DNA of 29,787 bases from HGM12713 sp045593725 (GTDB lineage: Bacteria > Bacillota > Clostridia > Oscillospirales > CAG-272). The notes under the pieces were generated by a model, which saw only the letters and a list, made by a program, of their open reading frames with translations, did no database searches and was not told the DNA's origin. Positions 1 through 8,506 of this stretch are shown here, one piece after another. The translations under genes and the position numbers were made by a program. The stretch covers positions 1-29,787 of the forward strand of contig JAZNXE010000016.1 in assembly GCA_045593725.1 (NCBI GenBank), read 5' to 3'. Within the stretch, counting starts at the first letter, position 1. Each line of letters starts with the position of its first letter.

Positions 1-834
1 GTGTGTGTTAGCGAAGAATTGACATATTCTTTTGTTATGAAAGAAAAGAATGTTGATTTAGAAGCAAGATGGAGTTACTATACCGTTTCTGTTAATTCTT
101 ATACGGATGAACAAGGCACAGCAGGAACATTCACAAAGAAAACAGACGAAAAAATAAGTATTGGCGAAACCGTAACGCTTACTGCAACCGTGGCAGACGG
201 ATATAATTTCGAGGGTTGGTATATTGACGGAATTTGTGTCTGCTCCGAACTTACATATCAATTTGTGATGGAAAAGGCAAATAAAACTATTCGGGCAGAA
301 TATTCGTATTATACACTGACAACTGAGGGATTTCTTTATAGATATAACACGGGCTCGTCTTTTGATGATGGTGTAGCGGGAACATATACAAAATACGACG
401 AAACAAAGATATCGGTAGGAGAAGTTATCAATCTTGTTGCTACAGTAAAAGACGGATATACCTTTGAAGGATGGTATATTAGAAATGTGTGCGTAAGTAC
501 CGAGCTGGAATATTCGTATACTATGCAAAAATATGATGTCGAGATCAAGGCAAAATATACATATTATACCATTTCCACTGATGCGTATTTGCTGGGGACT
601 TATGGAAATTCTCACTTTAAGGAGTCCTTCGAAGATAATATGGGTTCCTATACTCAATATAACGAAGAAAAATTCCGCGTAGGTGAAACAGTGACTCTTA
701 CGGCTACCGTTAAAGAAGGATATAGATTCGTTGGATGGGAGCATAGAAACACTATTGTCTGCAAGGAATTAACCTATACTTTTATAATGACTGCTGAAGA
801 TGAAGAATATAGAGCGGTGTTTGAAGCGATATAA
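1..834 (+). CDS. Repeat-rich surface protein, 3' end only (InlB B-repeat-like / Flg_new-like domains)
   Basis: The visible 277 residues are three tandem copies of an 80-90 residue unit (about 27-103, 104-188, 189-277). Each copy opens with YYT, has a GT/GS-Y/F-T stretch, then a core of the type VGETVTLTATVKDGY, then F-x-GW and an ELTY-x-F-x-M ending. This resembles the GYxFxGW pattern of Listeria-Bacteroides-type B-repeats found in Gram-positive surface proteins. Residues 1-25 match the tail of such a unit, so the first GTG is almost certainly an internal codon and the gene begins before the window. The C-terminus ends straight after the last repeat: no LPXTG motif, transmembrane helix or other cell-wall anchor is visible, so any anchoring domain must be N-terminal. 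Function is unknown; adhesion or wall association is only an inference from the repeat type. An intrinsic terminator follows. Confidence 0.75.
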   Translation: MCVSEELTYSFVMKEKNVDLEARWSYYTVSVNSYTDEQGTAGTFTKKTDEKISIGETVTLTATVADGYNFEGWYIDGICVCSELTYQFVMEKANKTIRAEYSYYTLTTEGFLYRYNTGSSFDDGVAGTYTKYDETKISVGEVINLVATVKDGYTFEGWYIRNVCVSTELEYSYTMQKYDVEIKAKYTYYTISTDAYLLGTYGNSHFKESFEDNMGSYTQYNEEKFRVGETVTLTATVKEGYRFVGWEHRNTIVCKELTYTFIMTAEDEEYRAVFEAI

Positions 835-931
835 ATGATGTAACGGTTTGATTTTCGTTATCGCCACTTCTACCACAAAGCTGCGATCTTTATCTTTGTT
901 TCCGCAGAGGTAATAATACAGCAAGAAAAGA

Positions 932-960
932 GGACAGAGAACGTAATTCTCTGTCCTTTT
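932..960. terminator. Intrinsic terminator hairpin after the repeat protein
   Basis: A perfect 10-bp inverted repeat (GGACAGAGAA / TTCTCTGTCC, arms 932-941 and 947-956, 5-base loop) is followed by TTTT on the plus strand. An A-rich tract lies on its left side, so it could also act on minus-strand transcripts coming from hisIE. The rest of 835-1038 holds no gene that I can support. Confidence 0.75.
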
Positions 961-1003
961 CCTGTCGGTAGATAACGTATTCTATTGAATTTCAAAAACT
1001 GTC

Positions 1004-1024
1004 CTTAAGAGTAGGTCCCTTAAG
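1004..1024 (-). terminator. Weak hairpin downstream of hisIE
   Basis: Two CTTAAG hexamers (1004-1009 and 1019-1024) can pair around a 9-base loop. On the minus strand a short run ending in five Ts follows after six bases. This is a poor terminator, and the hairpin at 932-956 may be the real end of the his transcript. Confidence 0.3.
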
Positions 1025-1038
1025 TAAGCGGATTTTTG

Positions 1039-1689
1039 TTATTTAGTCATCTTTTCTTGCTTTACCTTATGGTCGATAACGTGACGGGAGGCAAGCTCCT
1101 TGCGGATATCATCCAGAGAAATTCCCATCTCTATCATCAGCACCATTACGTGATACACAAGGTCGGATATCTCGTATATAGTTTCTGCCTTATCGTCAGC
1201 CTTTCCCGCGATAATTACCTCTGTGCACTCCTCTCCCACCTTTTTGAGTATCTTGTCTATTCCCTTTTCAAAAAGATACGTGGTATATGAGCCTTCCTTC
1301 TTTTCAATCTTTCTGCCCTCTATGACCTTCATAAGCGCCTCAAGAGAAAACTCGCTCTCGTTTTCGTTCTCATATACGGGATAATTGAAGCAGGAGTCTG
1401 TTCCCAGATGACAGGCAGGTCCGTCCTTGCGAACCACTACCGTAAGAGCGTCCTTATCACAGTCAGCGGTAATGCTTACTATATGCTGCTTGTTTCCTGA
1501 AGTTTCGCCCTTTCTCCAAAGCTCCCCGCGTGAGCGTGACCAAAAGCAGGTAGTTCCCTCTTTAATACTGATTTCAAGGCTCTCCTTATTCATATAAGCA
1601 ACTGTAAGTACCTTTTTAGTAGCAGAATCCACCACTACTGCGGGAATAAGTCCCTTTTCATCAAATTTAAGCTCATCTATCTTTAACAT
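1039..1689 (-). CDS. hisIE: Bifunctional phosphoribosyl-AMP cyclohydrolase / phosphoribosyl-ATP pyrophosphatase
   Basis: Catalyses steps 2 and 3 of histidine biosynthesis: hydrolysis of phosphoribosyl-ATP to phosphoribosyl-AMP (HisE half), then opening of the purine ring (HisI half). The HisI domain (about residues 1-105) shows the signature W-S-R-S-R-x-E-L-W at 50-58, ADCDKD at 76-81 and the metal-binding cysteine stretch GPACHLGTDSCF at 90-101. The HisE domain (about 115-205) has the helical GEE-C-x-E and EISDLVYH acidic motifs of the MazG-like fold. The length of 216 aa is normal for a fused HisIE. It is the last gene of the his operon, 9 bases after hisF. The ATG is preceded by a GAGAGG sequence overlapping the hisF stop. 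Confidence 0.97.
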   Translation of the reverse strand: MLKIDELKFDEKGLIPAVVVDSATKKVLTVAYMNKESLEISIKEGTTCFWSRSRGELWRKGETSGNKQHIVSITADCDKDALTVVVRKDGPACHLGTDSCFNYPVYENENESEFSLEALMKVIEGRKIEKKEGSYTTYLFEKGIDKILKKVGEECTEVIIAGKADDKAETIYEISDLVYHVMVLMIEMGISLDDIRKELASRHVIDHKVKQEKMTK

Positions 1690-1698
1690 ATTAACCTC

Positions 1699-2457
1699 TC
1701 ATATTCTTACGTTTATATTTGCGCCCTTAAGCTTTTTCTTAAGTTCCTTTATATCTACCTCTCCAAAATGGAATATAGAAGCGGCAAGTCCCGCGTCAAC
1801 CTTAGGTAGCGAGTCAAACAAGGTTACGAAATCCTCTATACACCCTGCTCCACCCGAAGCTATTACGGGAACGTTAACGGCGTCGCACACTGCGCTGAGC
1901 ATTTCAATATCAAAGCCTCGCTTCACGCCATCGGTATCTATACTGTTTACCACTATCTCTCCCGCTCCGTTTGAAACACAACGCTTTATCCAAGAGATAG
2001 CCTCCATCCCCGTATCCTCTCTGCCGCCCTTGGCGAATACGCGGAATTCTCCATCAACTCGCTTTATATCAGCCGAAAGCACAACACATTGGTCGCCGTA
2101 TTTTTTTGCCGCCTCAAGAACCAATGCGGGATTTCTGATAGCTCCCGAGTTTACGCTGACCTTATCCGCGCCGCATTTGAGCACACGGTCAAAGTCATCA
2201 AGAGTATTTATTCCTCCTCCCACGGTAAGCGGTATAAACACCTTCGAAGCCACCTCGGTGAGTATATCAACGAACAGTCCTCTCCCCTCAGCGGAAGCGG
2301 TTATATCATAAAACACAAGCTCATCCGCGCCGTTATCGCTGTAAAACTGCGCAAGGCTAACGGGGGAGGAAACGTCGGCAAGTCCCAGAAAATTTACTCC
2401 CTTAACGACCCGACCGTCTTTCACATCCAGACAAGGAATTATTCTTTTTGTTATCAT
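1699..2457 (-). CDS. hisF: Imidazole glycerol phosphate synthase, cyclase subunit
   Basis: TIM-barrel cyclase subunit that, with HisH, turns PRFAR plus ammonia into imidazole glycerol phosphate and AICAR. The two catalytic aspartates are in place: D11 in IIPCLDV and D130 in VVLSADIK. The phosphate-binding loops TVGGGI (78-83) and ASGGAG are also present. At 252 aa it is the usual length. The start lies only 3 bases after the hisA stop, with the ribosome binding site inside the end of hisA, so translation is probably coupled. HisH is encoded two genes upstream, so both subunits come from one transcript. Confidence 0.97.
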   Translation of the reverse strand: MITKRIIPCLDVKDGRVVKGVNFLGLADVSSPVSLAQFYSDNGADELVFYDITASAEGRGLFVDILTEVASKVFIPLTVGGGINTLDDFDRVLKCGADKVSVNSGAIRNPALVLEAAKKYGDQCVVLSADIKRVDGEFRVFAKGGREDTGMEAISWIKRCVSNGAGEIVVNSIDTDGVKRGFDIEMLSAVCDAVNVPVIASGGAGCIEDFVTLFDSLPKVDAGLAASIFHFGEVDIKELKKKLKGANINVRI

Positions 2458-2460
2458 CTT

Positions 2461-3177
2461 TTAGTCCTCTGTTATTTTTACCGCCGCCGAAAGGTCGATA
2501 GCTCCCGTGTACAGCGCCTTTCCAAGGATCGCTCCATATACCCCTATCTCCTTAAGCGCTCTTACGTCCTCAAGGGTGGAAACACCGCCCGAAGCGATAA
2601 TGTTTATAGAAAAATCTTGGGTAAGCTCTCGATACAGCTCTAAGTTAGTACCCGACATCATTCCATCCTTGGAAATATCTGTGCAGATAACGGTTTTTAC
2701 GCCGATATCTTGCAAAAATTCGCAGAATTCCCTACATCCAACCTCGGATACCTCCGTCCAGCCCTTTATAGCCACCATTCCGTCCTTAATATCCACGCCT
2801 ACTGCTATCTTATCCTTATAGGTGTTCACCGCTTCCTTAAGAAATTCGGGGTCTGTAAGGGCTGCTGTGCCTAAAATTATTCGGTCAACTCCGGCTTCCA
2901 CGTATTTTTTAACTGTATCCATATCTCGGATACCTCCGCCTATCTCTACCGACAGGTCTGTGGAATCTGTTATTTTCTTTACAGTTTCATAGTTATCGGT
3001 CTTTCCGCTCTTAGCTCCGTCAAGGTCAACCACGTGCAAAAATTTTGCTCCCTTTTGGGAAAATCCCCTTGCAACCTCAGCAGGCTCGCGGCTATACACC
3101 GTGACCTTATTGTAATCTCCCTTCTGAAGGCGTACCGCACAACCCCCAATAAGGTCAATTGCAGGTATTATATTCAT
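2461..3177 (-). CDS. hisA: ProFAR isomerase (phosphoribosylformimino-AICAR-P isomerase)
   Basis: TIM-barrel enzyme that performs the Amadori rearrangement of ProFAR to PRFAR, the HisF/HisH substrate. The catalytic pair is visible as D8 (IPAIDL) and D129 (VGVDIKDG), with phosphate loops EIGGGI and ASGGVS. Like HisF it is a half-barrel repeat protein, and the two genes are adjacent. At 238 aa the length is standard. An AGGA sequence 7 bases before the ATG supports this start; 21 bases separate it from hisH, the largest gap inside the operon. Internal motifs distinguish it clearly from the PriA and TrpF types, and no TrpF-like signature is evident. Confidence 0.97.
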   Translation of the reverse strand: MNIIPAIDLIGGCAVRLQKGDYNKVTVYSREPAEVARGFSQKGAKFLHVVDLDGAKSGKTDNYETVKKITDSTDLSVEIGGGIRDMDTVKKYVEAGVDRIILGTAALTDPEFLKEAVNTYKDKIAVGVDIKDGMVAIKGWTEVSEVGCREFCEFLQDIGVKTVICTDISKDGMMSGTNLELYRELTQDFSINIIASGGVSTLEDVRALKEIGVYGAILGKALYTGAIDLSAAVKITED

Positions 3178-3198
3178 AAATGTGTCCTACCTCGTAAA

Positions 3199-3810
3199 TC
3201 AAATTTCACAAAAGGCTTTAAGTATAGCCAGTCCTGCTTTTTCACTCTTTTCGGGATGAAACTGAACTCCGCACACGTTATCCTTACGGACAGCGGCAGT
3301 TAGCGGCACTCCGTATTCAGCGGTAGCTATTACCGAGTCATCACAGTCCGCACCGTAATATGAATGCACGAAATAAACGAAATCTCCCTCATTCAGATAT
3401 TTGAACAGCCCGTCCTTTTTATTACCAAAGGAGAGCGCGTTCCAGCCTATATGGGGTATTTTCATCCCCTTGGGGATAACGTCGCTTATGGGGCGGATAT
3501 TGCCCTTGATAAGTCCCAGCCCCTCGTGCTCACCGTACTCATAGCTTTTCTCAAAAAGCATTTGCATACCAAGGCATATTCCAAGGAGAGGCTTTCCCTT
3601 TGCGCACTCCTCTTTTATCACCCTGTCAAGACCGCTCTGGCGTAGCTTCCTTGCGGCGTCCTCAAAGGCGCCAACCCCCGGAAGGATTATTCGCTCCGCC
3701 TTAGCAATAAGGTCGGGGTCTGAGGTAACGCATATATCCGCGCCTATACTCTTAAAGGAGCAGGTCAGTGAGAAAAGATTTCCCACTCCGTAATCAATAA
3801 TGGCTATCAT
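3199..3810 (-). CDS. hisH: Imidazole glycerol phosphate synthase, glutaminase subunit
   Basis: Class I glutamine amidotransferase that supplies ammonia to HisF. Triad residues are C79 in GICLGMQ and H185/E187 in VQFHPEKS; the PGVGAF oxyanion-region motif is at 44-49. The reading frame is open for 13 more codons upstream, but the family always begins at M-x-x-IIDYGVGNL, and that ATG overlaps the hisB stop by one base (TAATG). I therefore start it at 3810, giving 203 aa, a normal length. The overlap points to translational coupling with hisB. Confidence 0.96.
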   Translation of the reverse strand: MIAIIDYGVGNLFSLTCSFKSIGADICVTSDPDLIAKAERIILPGVGAFEDAARKLRQSGLDRVIKEECAKGKPLLGICLGMQMLFEKSYEYGEHEGLGLIKGNIRPISDVIPKGMKIPHIGWNALSFGNKKDGLFKYLNEGDFVYFVHSYYGADCDDSVIATAEYGVPLTAAVRKDNVCGVQFHPEKSEKAGLAILKAFCEI

Positions 3811-4397
3811 TAAAGAACTCCCTTGGTAGAAGGTACGCTGTCGGCACATCTGCCGTCTATTTCCACAGCCTCAGACAGCGCTCTTGCAAACGCCTTAAAC
3901 GCTCCCTCCGCAATGTGGTGAGAATTTCTGCCATCGAGCTGCTTTAAGTGCAGAGTAACACCCGCGTGTCTTGTAAAGCCAAGGAAAAACTCCTCCACAA
4001 GCTCACTGTCAAAGTCGCCTATCTTCTCGTTAGGTATATCAAGCCCATACGCAAGATATGCACGTCCCGAAACGTCAAGAGCGCAAAGGATAAGCGCTTC
4101 ATCCATAGGAAGCAGCATATTGCCGTATCTCTTTATTCCCTTGCAGTCGCCTACCGCCTCCTTGAACGCATCCCCCAAGCATATACCGATATCCTCTACG
4201 CTGTGGTGATAATCCACCTTTACGTCACCTACGCACCTTATCTCAAGGTCAAATCTGCCGTGCGCGGCAAAAAGGGTCAGCATGTGGTCAAGAAATCCGC
4301 ATCCTGTGTCTATATCTGCCTTACCGCTTCCGTCAAGACAAAGAGAGAGGTTAATATCGGTTTCCGAGGTTTTTCTGTTTATCTCACTTTTTCTCAT
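3810..4397 (-). CDS. hisB: Imidazoleglycerol-phosphate dehydratase
   Basis: Removes water from imidazole glycerol phosphate to form imidazole acetol phosphate. The Mn-binding histidine/glutamate clusters are visible: HHSVEDIGI at 64-72 and SHHIAEGAFKA at 159-169. At 195 aa it is the monofunctional dehydratase, without the HAD-type histidinol phosphatase domain fused to it in enterobacteria. No other phosphatase is encoded in this operon, so that activity must come from another locus. It overlaps hisC by 14 bases at its 5' end and hisH by one base at its 3' end. Confidence 0.97.
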   Translation of the reverse strand: MRKSEINRKTSETDINLSLCLDGSGKADIDTGCGFLDHMLTLFAAHGRFDLEIRCVGDVKVDYHHSVEDIGICLGDAFKEAVGDCKGIKRYGNMLLPMDEALILCALDVSGRAYLAYGLDIPNEKIGDFDSELVEEFFLGFTRHAGVTLHLKQLDGRNSHHIAEGAFKAFARALSEAVEIDGRCADSVPSTKGVL

Positions 4398-5466
4398 TTT
4401 TTCTCTCCTCCAAAATATCGGCTATGGCTTCCACAAGTGCCTTCATCTGCTCCTTAGTGCCTACCGTTATCCTGTTATATTCCTTAATTTTTTCTTTGTC
4501 AAAATGTCTTACAAGAATACCCTTTGCTTTAAGCCTTTCATAAAGCTCCTTACCGCTTATGCTGTCACTCTTGGCAAAGATAAAATTCGCCTTTGAGTCG
4601 GTCATATAAAAGCCAAGCCTTTTTAATTCCCTCTGGGCGTACTCTCTTGCCTCAATAATCCTTTTGCAGTTATCCATATAATAGGAATTTTCCGCAAGCG
4701 CCGCCTCTCCCGCAATAAGAGTCAGACGGTTTATATTATAGGGGTTAGTAGAGTATTTTATCTTTTCAAGGTCTGCAATAAGCTCACAGCTTCCCACTGC
4801 ATATCCAAGTCTTGCGCCTGCCATAGAGCGTGACTTGGAGAATGTTCCAACAACAAGTAGATTGTCGTACTTTTTCGTAAGCCCCACCGCGCTTTGCGCG
4901 CCGAAATCAACATAGGCCTCGTCTATGAGCACAAGGTGGTTGGGATTGGCTTTGACTATATCCTCTATTTGCTCAAGTGAAAGAGCCAAGCCTGTGGGGG
5001 CGTTGGGATTGGCGATAACCACGGTTGCGTCGTTTTTCATATAGTCGCCAATATTGATACTGAAATCCTCCATAAGTGGGATGGCAGTATAATCTACTCC
5101 GTGAAGCTCGGCATAAACGCTGTAAAATCCGTAGGATATTTCGGGAAATCTAACCTTTGTTTTACTTCCCTCGCAAAACGCCATAAAGGAAAAATTCAAT
5201 ATGTCATCAGAGCCGTTGGAAACAAAAATATTTTCTCTTTTTACACCAAAGAGATTTGCTAAGCTCTCCTTAAGTCCCCTACACGTAGGGTCGGGGTAAA
5301 GATTTAATCTGCCGACCTCGCTGCAATTCACCGCTTGGAGTACCATTGGCGAGGGGGGATAGGGCGACTCATTGGTATTAAGCTTTATATATTTCATATC
5401 CGTGGGCTGTTCTCCCGGAGTGTATGCCTCCATGCCACGGTACTTTGAATTCATAAATCTGCTCAT
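4384..5466 (-). CDS. hisC: Histidinol-phosphate aminotransferase
   Basis: PLP-dependent class I/II aminotransferase that converts imidazole acetol phosphate to histidinol phosphate with glutamate as amino donor. Visible features are the substrate-end motif NTNESPYPPSP near residue 30, NPNAPTG at 153-159, DEAYVDF near 182, and the Schiff-base lysine K211 in TFSKSRSMAGARLGYA. The frame also offers a TTG two codons earlier, but AAGGA sits 6 bases before the ATG at 5466 and would abut that TTG, so the ATG is chosen (360 aa). It starts two bases after the hisD stop. Confidence 0.96.
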   Translation of the reverse strand: MSRFMNSKYRGMEAYTPGEQPTDMKYIKLNTNESPYPPSPMVLQAVNCSEVGRLNLYPDPTCRGLKESLANLFGVKRENIFVSNGSDDILNFSFMAFCEGSKTKVRFPEISYGFYSVYAELHGVDYTAIPLMEDFSINIGDYMKNDATVVIANPNAPTGLALSLEQIEDIVKANPNHLVLIDEAYVDFGAQSAVGLTKKYDNLLVVGTFSKSRSMAGARLGYAVGSCELIADLEKIKYSTNPYNINRLTLIAGEAALAENSYYMDNCKRIIEAREYAQRELKRLGFYMTDSKANFIFAKSDSISGKELYERLKAKGILVRHFDKEKIKEYNRITVGTKEQMKALVEAIADILEERKNEKK

Positions 5467-5468
5467 AG

Positions 5469-6749
5469 TCAATCCTTGTCTTCTACTCTGATGATAGCAC
5501 TCTTGGCGTGAGCGCCCAAGCCTTCCTTATTAGCGAAAAATTCTACCTTTCTCGCCACCTTAGCAAGAGCGTCTTCTGTATAATACGAGAACTGTGTTTT
5601 CTTTACGAAATCATCCACCGACAGAGGGCTTGAAAAACGTGCTGTTCCGCTTGTGGGAAGTGTGTGATTGGGTCCCGAGAAATAATCTCCAAGTGCTTCG
5701 GGACAGTACTTACCCATAAACACAGAGCCAGCGTTTCGTATCTTATCAAGATACTTGAAGGGCTCGTCCACGCATATCTCAAGATGCTCGGGAGCAAGTC
5801 CGTTAGCGACCTCGATAGCCTCGTCAATACTCTGGGTAATTATTATTTTTCCGTTATTATCAACCGACACTCTCGCAATATCTCTGCGGGCGAGCTGCTC
5901 TATCTGAACCTCAAGCTCGACAGCTACCTTTTGCGCCAAATCCCTGCTATCGGTAACCAGCACTGCCGTGGCATTCTTGTCGTGCTCTGCCTGAGAGAGC
6001 AGGTCTGCCGCTACGTAGCGGGGGTCGCACGTACCGTCGGCAATAACAAGTATCTCACTTGGACCTGCTATCATATCAATAGCAACTCTTCCGAACACCT
6101 GCTTTTTAGCCTCCGCCACAAAGGCGTTACCGGGTCCTACTATTTTGTCAACGGCGGGAACGCTTTCTGTTCCGTAAGCCAGTGCCGCTACCGCCTGCGC
6201 TCCTCCCACCTTGAAGATACGGTCAACTCCCGCTACCTTTGCCGCCGCGAGTATGGCGGGGTTTACGCTTCCGTCCCTTGATGGTGGCGTAACCATAACA
6301 ATCTGGGCGCATCCCGCTATTTTGGCTGGAACTGCATTCATAAGAACCGACGACGGATATGCCGCCGTACCGCCGGGGACATAGAGTCCAACCCTTTCAA
6401 TCGGTATGACCTTTTGCCCTATAATAACTCCCTCCTTATCATTGATAAGAAAGCTATTTCTTACCTGACGGGAGTGGAAGGCATAGATGTTTTCCTTGGC
6501 TTCCTTGAGTATCTCGACAAATTCAGGTTCAACGAGTGAAAACGCCTCATCTATCTCCTGGGCGCTTACCTCAAGGCTGTCAAGCTCTACCCTATCAAAT
6601 CTTGCGCAATACTCAAAAAGCGCGCTGTCACCATTCTTCTTTACGTTTTCTATTATCTCGCTTACCGTATCGGCTACGTTGAAAACGTTTTCCTTTCTCT
6701 CCAGTATCTCGCTCCGGTCTATATCCTTGTAATCTACTATGCGGATCAT
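5469..6749 (-). CDS. hisD: Histidinol dehydrogenase
   Basis: NAD-dependent zinc enzyme for the last two oxidations, histidinol to histidine. Characteristic segments are RVGLYVPGG near 120, the NAD-binding and active-site run AVDKIVGPGNAFVAEAKKQV, IDMIAGPSE near 225-232, the zinc/catalytic motif SQAEHD at 252-257, and NHTLPTSG toward the C-terminus. The open frame extends 12 codons further to a TTG, but the ATG at 6749 follows the hisG stop by one base and gives the usual 426 aa beginning MIRIVDY. No fusion or truncation is seen. Confidence 0.96.
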   Translation of the reverse strand: MIRIVDYKDIDRSEILERKENVFNVADTVSEIIENVKKNGDSALFEYCARFDRVELDSLEVSAQEIDEAFSLVEPEFVEILKEAKENIYAFHSRQVRNSFLINDKEGVIIGQKVIPIERVGLYVPGGTAAYPSSVLMNAVPAKIAGCAQIVMVTPPSRDGSVNPAILAAAKVAGVDRIFKVGGAQAVAALAYGTESVPAVDKIVGPGNAFVAEAKKQVFGRVAIDMIAGPSEILVIADGTCDPRYVAADLLSQAEHDKNATAVLVTDSRDLAQKVAVELEVQIEQLARRDIARVSVDNNGKIIITQSIDEAIEVANGLAPEHLEICVDEPFKYLDKIRNAGSVFMGKYCPEALGDYFSGPNHTLPTSGTARFSSPLSVDDFVKKTQFSYYTEDALAKVARKVEFFANKEGLGAHAKSAIIRVEDKD

Positions 6750-6750
6750 T

Positions 6751-7386
6751 TTATTTGCTCTTTCTCTCTGTAAGTATTCTGTCAAGACCTGCGCATATCT
6801 CGTTTATGCGCTCGTTCTTGAATTTGTGGCTGACCTTATTGGCAACCAATCTGGCGCTTATCTGTACGATATCCTCTTTAGGCTCAAGGTCGTTCTCATA
6901 AAGAGTCTTGCCCGTTTCAACTATATCCACTATAACGTCCGAAAGGTCAAGAATAGGCGCAAGCTCTATTGAACCGTTGAGCTTTATTATATCTATCTCT
7001 CTGCTCTGCTTGTTGTAATAAGCTCTGGCTATATTAGGAAATTTCGTAGCAACTCTGAGCGTCCTGTCCCGTCTGTCGCAAAAATCCTTTTTAGCCGCCA
7101 CAGCCATTCGGCATTTACCCATTTCCAAATCAAGAAGCTCGTATATATCCGGTGAATATTCAAGAATTATATCCTTACCGGCTATTCCGATATCCGCTGC
7201 TCCTCGCTCTACGTAAATAACCACATCCGAGGGCTTTACCCAAAAATAGCGAACGCCCTTTTCCTCGTTTTCAAATATAAGCTTTCGGCTCTCCTCGTGT
7301 ATTGACGGACACTCGAAGCCTGCTTCCTCAAATATCGCGTACGCCTTCTCCCCAAGCCTACCCTTGGGAAGCGCTATATTAATCAT
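6751..7386 (-). CDS. hisG: ATP phosphoribosyltransferase, short catalytic subunit
   Basis: Commits ATP and PRPP to histidine synthesis. At 211 aa it is the short HisG form, which lacks the C-terminal ACT-like histidine-binding domain and needs HisZ for activity and feedback; the gene directly upstream encodes HisZ. The start motif INIALPKGRLGEKA and the DIGIAGKDI segment identify the family. An upstream in-frame TTG is possible, but the ATG at 7386 gives the canonical N-terminus; it overlaps the hisZ stop by 8 bases. The RBS is not decisive: GAGGA lies closer to the TTG. The call on function is firm; only the first three residues are uncertain. Confidence 0.95.
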   Translation of the reverse strand: MINIALPKGRLGEKAYAIFEEAGFECPSIHEESRKLIFENEEKGVRYFWVKPSDVVIYVERGAADIGIAGKDIILEYSPDIYELLDLEMGKCRMAVAAKKDFCDRRDRTLRVATKFPNIARAYYNKQSREIDIIKLNGSIELAPILDLSDVIVDIVETGKTLYENDLEPKEDIVQISARLVANKVSHKFKNERINEICAGLDRILTERKSK

Positions 7387-8506
7387 TGGTTTCAAGTATC
7401 CTCATTCCTTCCTTTCCAAGACTTATCATCTGGCGGTATCTTACTCCCTTATCGGGCGCGTTTGCGGCTCTCACCGTCTTTCCGCTCTCGCTAAGCAGCC
7501 TTACCGCCTCTATTATCTTCTCTACCGCTATATCCTTATCATATACCAGCATAACGTCTATATCGTACCCACGCTTTTCACTGCCAAAGCGTTCAAGCTT
7601 ATCAAGATAAACAGCGAAGCCTATTGCCTCGGTCTTTTTGCCGAACTTCTCCATAAGCCTGTCGTATCTTCCTCCCGAAAGCACCCCGTCGGGGATTTGA
7701 TTTACAAATCCCTTGAATATAATACCGTCGTAATAATTCATATCGTTTATTACCGAGAAATCAAGATAAAGCTTATCCGCAAGACCGTAGCATTCCATAA
7801 CCTTGTATATCTCTGTAAGCTCTTGGTACGCCGCGCTCATCTTATCGCCCTCTGTCATAGGAGCTATTTCCTTAAGAGCCGACTTTATAGGCATATACAT
7901 CGAGGTAAGGCGAGATAGCTTGTCAGCGTATTCAATAGATATACCCTCTTTAGCGCAAAATGCCCTTATAGCTGGAATATTCTTGCTTCCCATAAGCGCC
8001 AATACCCCGTCCATATCCTCAGGTGAAATACCCGCGTTTTCAAGCAATCCTTCAACGAAGCGCATATGTGACATATCCAGCAGATAATCCTCGCTGATGC
8101 TCATAAGGCTTTTCTGCGCAAGCATTATGACCTCACACTGGGCAAATATATCAATATTTCCTATACACTCAAGACCCGTCTGCATTATCTCACGGAAGCC
8201 GTCGCCACCGCTCGTGGTTCTGTAAACGTGCTCGTCGTAATACAGCTTATACGATTCCTTGGAACTAGCCACTGCGTTCTTTATTATAGAAAGCGTAACG
8301 TCAGGCTTCAGCGCCATCAGCTTACCGTTTGTATCCGTAAAGGTTAGAAGATTTTCGCTAACCAAAAAGCTCTTGTTTTTAGCGTATAGGTCGTACTCCT
8401 CAAATTTACTTACGCGGTAGTGATTATATCCGTGCTTACTGTAAAGCTCTCGAAGCTTATATATAGCCTTTTCGTCTTCTCTAAACACCTTATCCGATAA
8501 AATCAT
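7379..8506 (-). CDS. hisZ: ATP phosphoribosyltransferase regulatory subunit
   Basis: A histidyl-tRNA-synthetase-like protein without aminoacylation function that forms the hetero-octameric complex with short HisG. The class II synthetase core is seen in ALKPDVTLSI near residue 68, a YRTTSGGDGFREIMQTGLE motif-2 region, and GVLSGGRYDRLM with AIGFAV toward the end. At 375 aa it is shorter than a HisRS and lacks a recognisable full anticodon-binding domain, although a C-terminal stretch (about 310-375) may be a remnant. It overlaps the upstream regulator by ATGA, indicating coupling. Confidence 0.94.
   Translation of the reverse strand: MILSDKVFREDEKAIYKLRELYSKHGYNHYRVSKFEEYDLYAKNKSFLVSENLLTFTDTNGKLMALKPDVTLSIIKNAVASSKESYKLYYDEHVYRTTSGGDGFREIMQTGLECIGNIDIFAQCEVIMLAQKSLMSISEDYLLDMSHMRFVEGLLENAGISPEDMDGVLALMGSKNIPAIRAFCAKEGISIEYADKLSRLTSMYMPIKSALKEIAPMTEGDKMSAAYQELTEIYKVMECYGLADKLYLDFSVINDMNYYDGIIFKGFVNQIPDGVLSGGRYDRLMEKFGKKTEAIGFAVYLDKLERFGSEKRGYDIDVMLVYDKDIAVEKIIEAVRLLSESGKTVRAANAPDKGVRYRQMISLGKEGMRILETND

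Noticed and set aside
835..1038. A transposase remnant or small gene in the gap between the repeat protein and hisIE
   Set aside because: No frame of useful length with a ribosome binding site and no inverted repeats other than the terminator hairpins were found.
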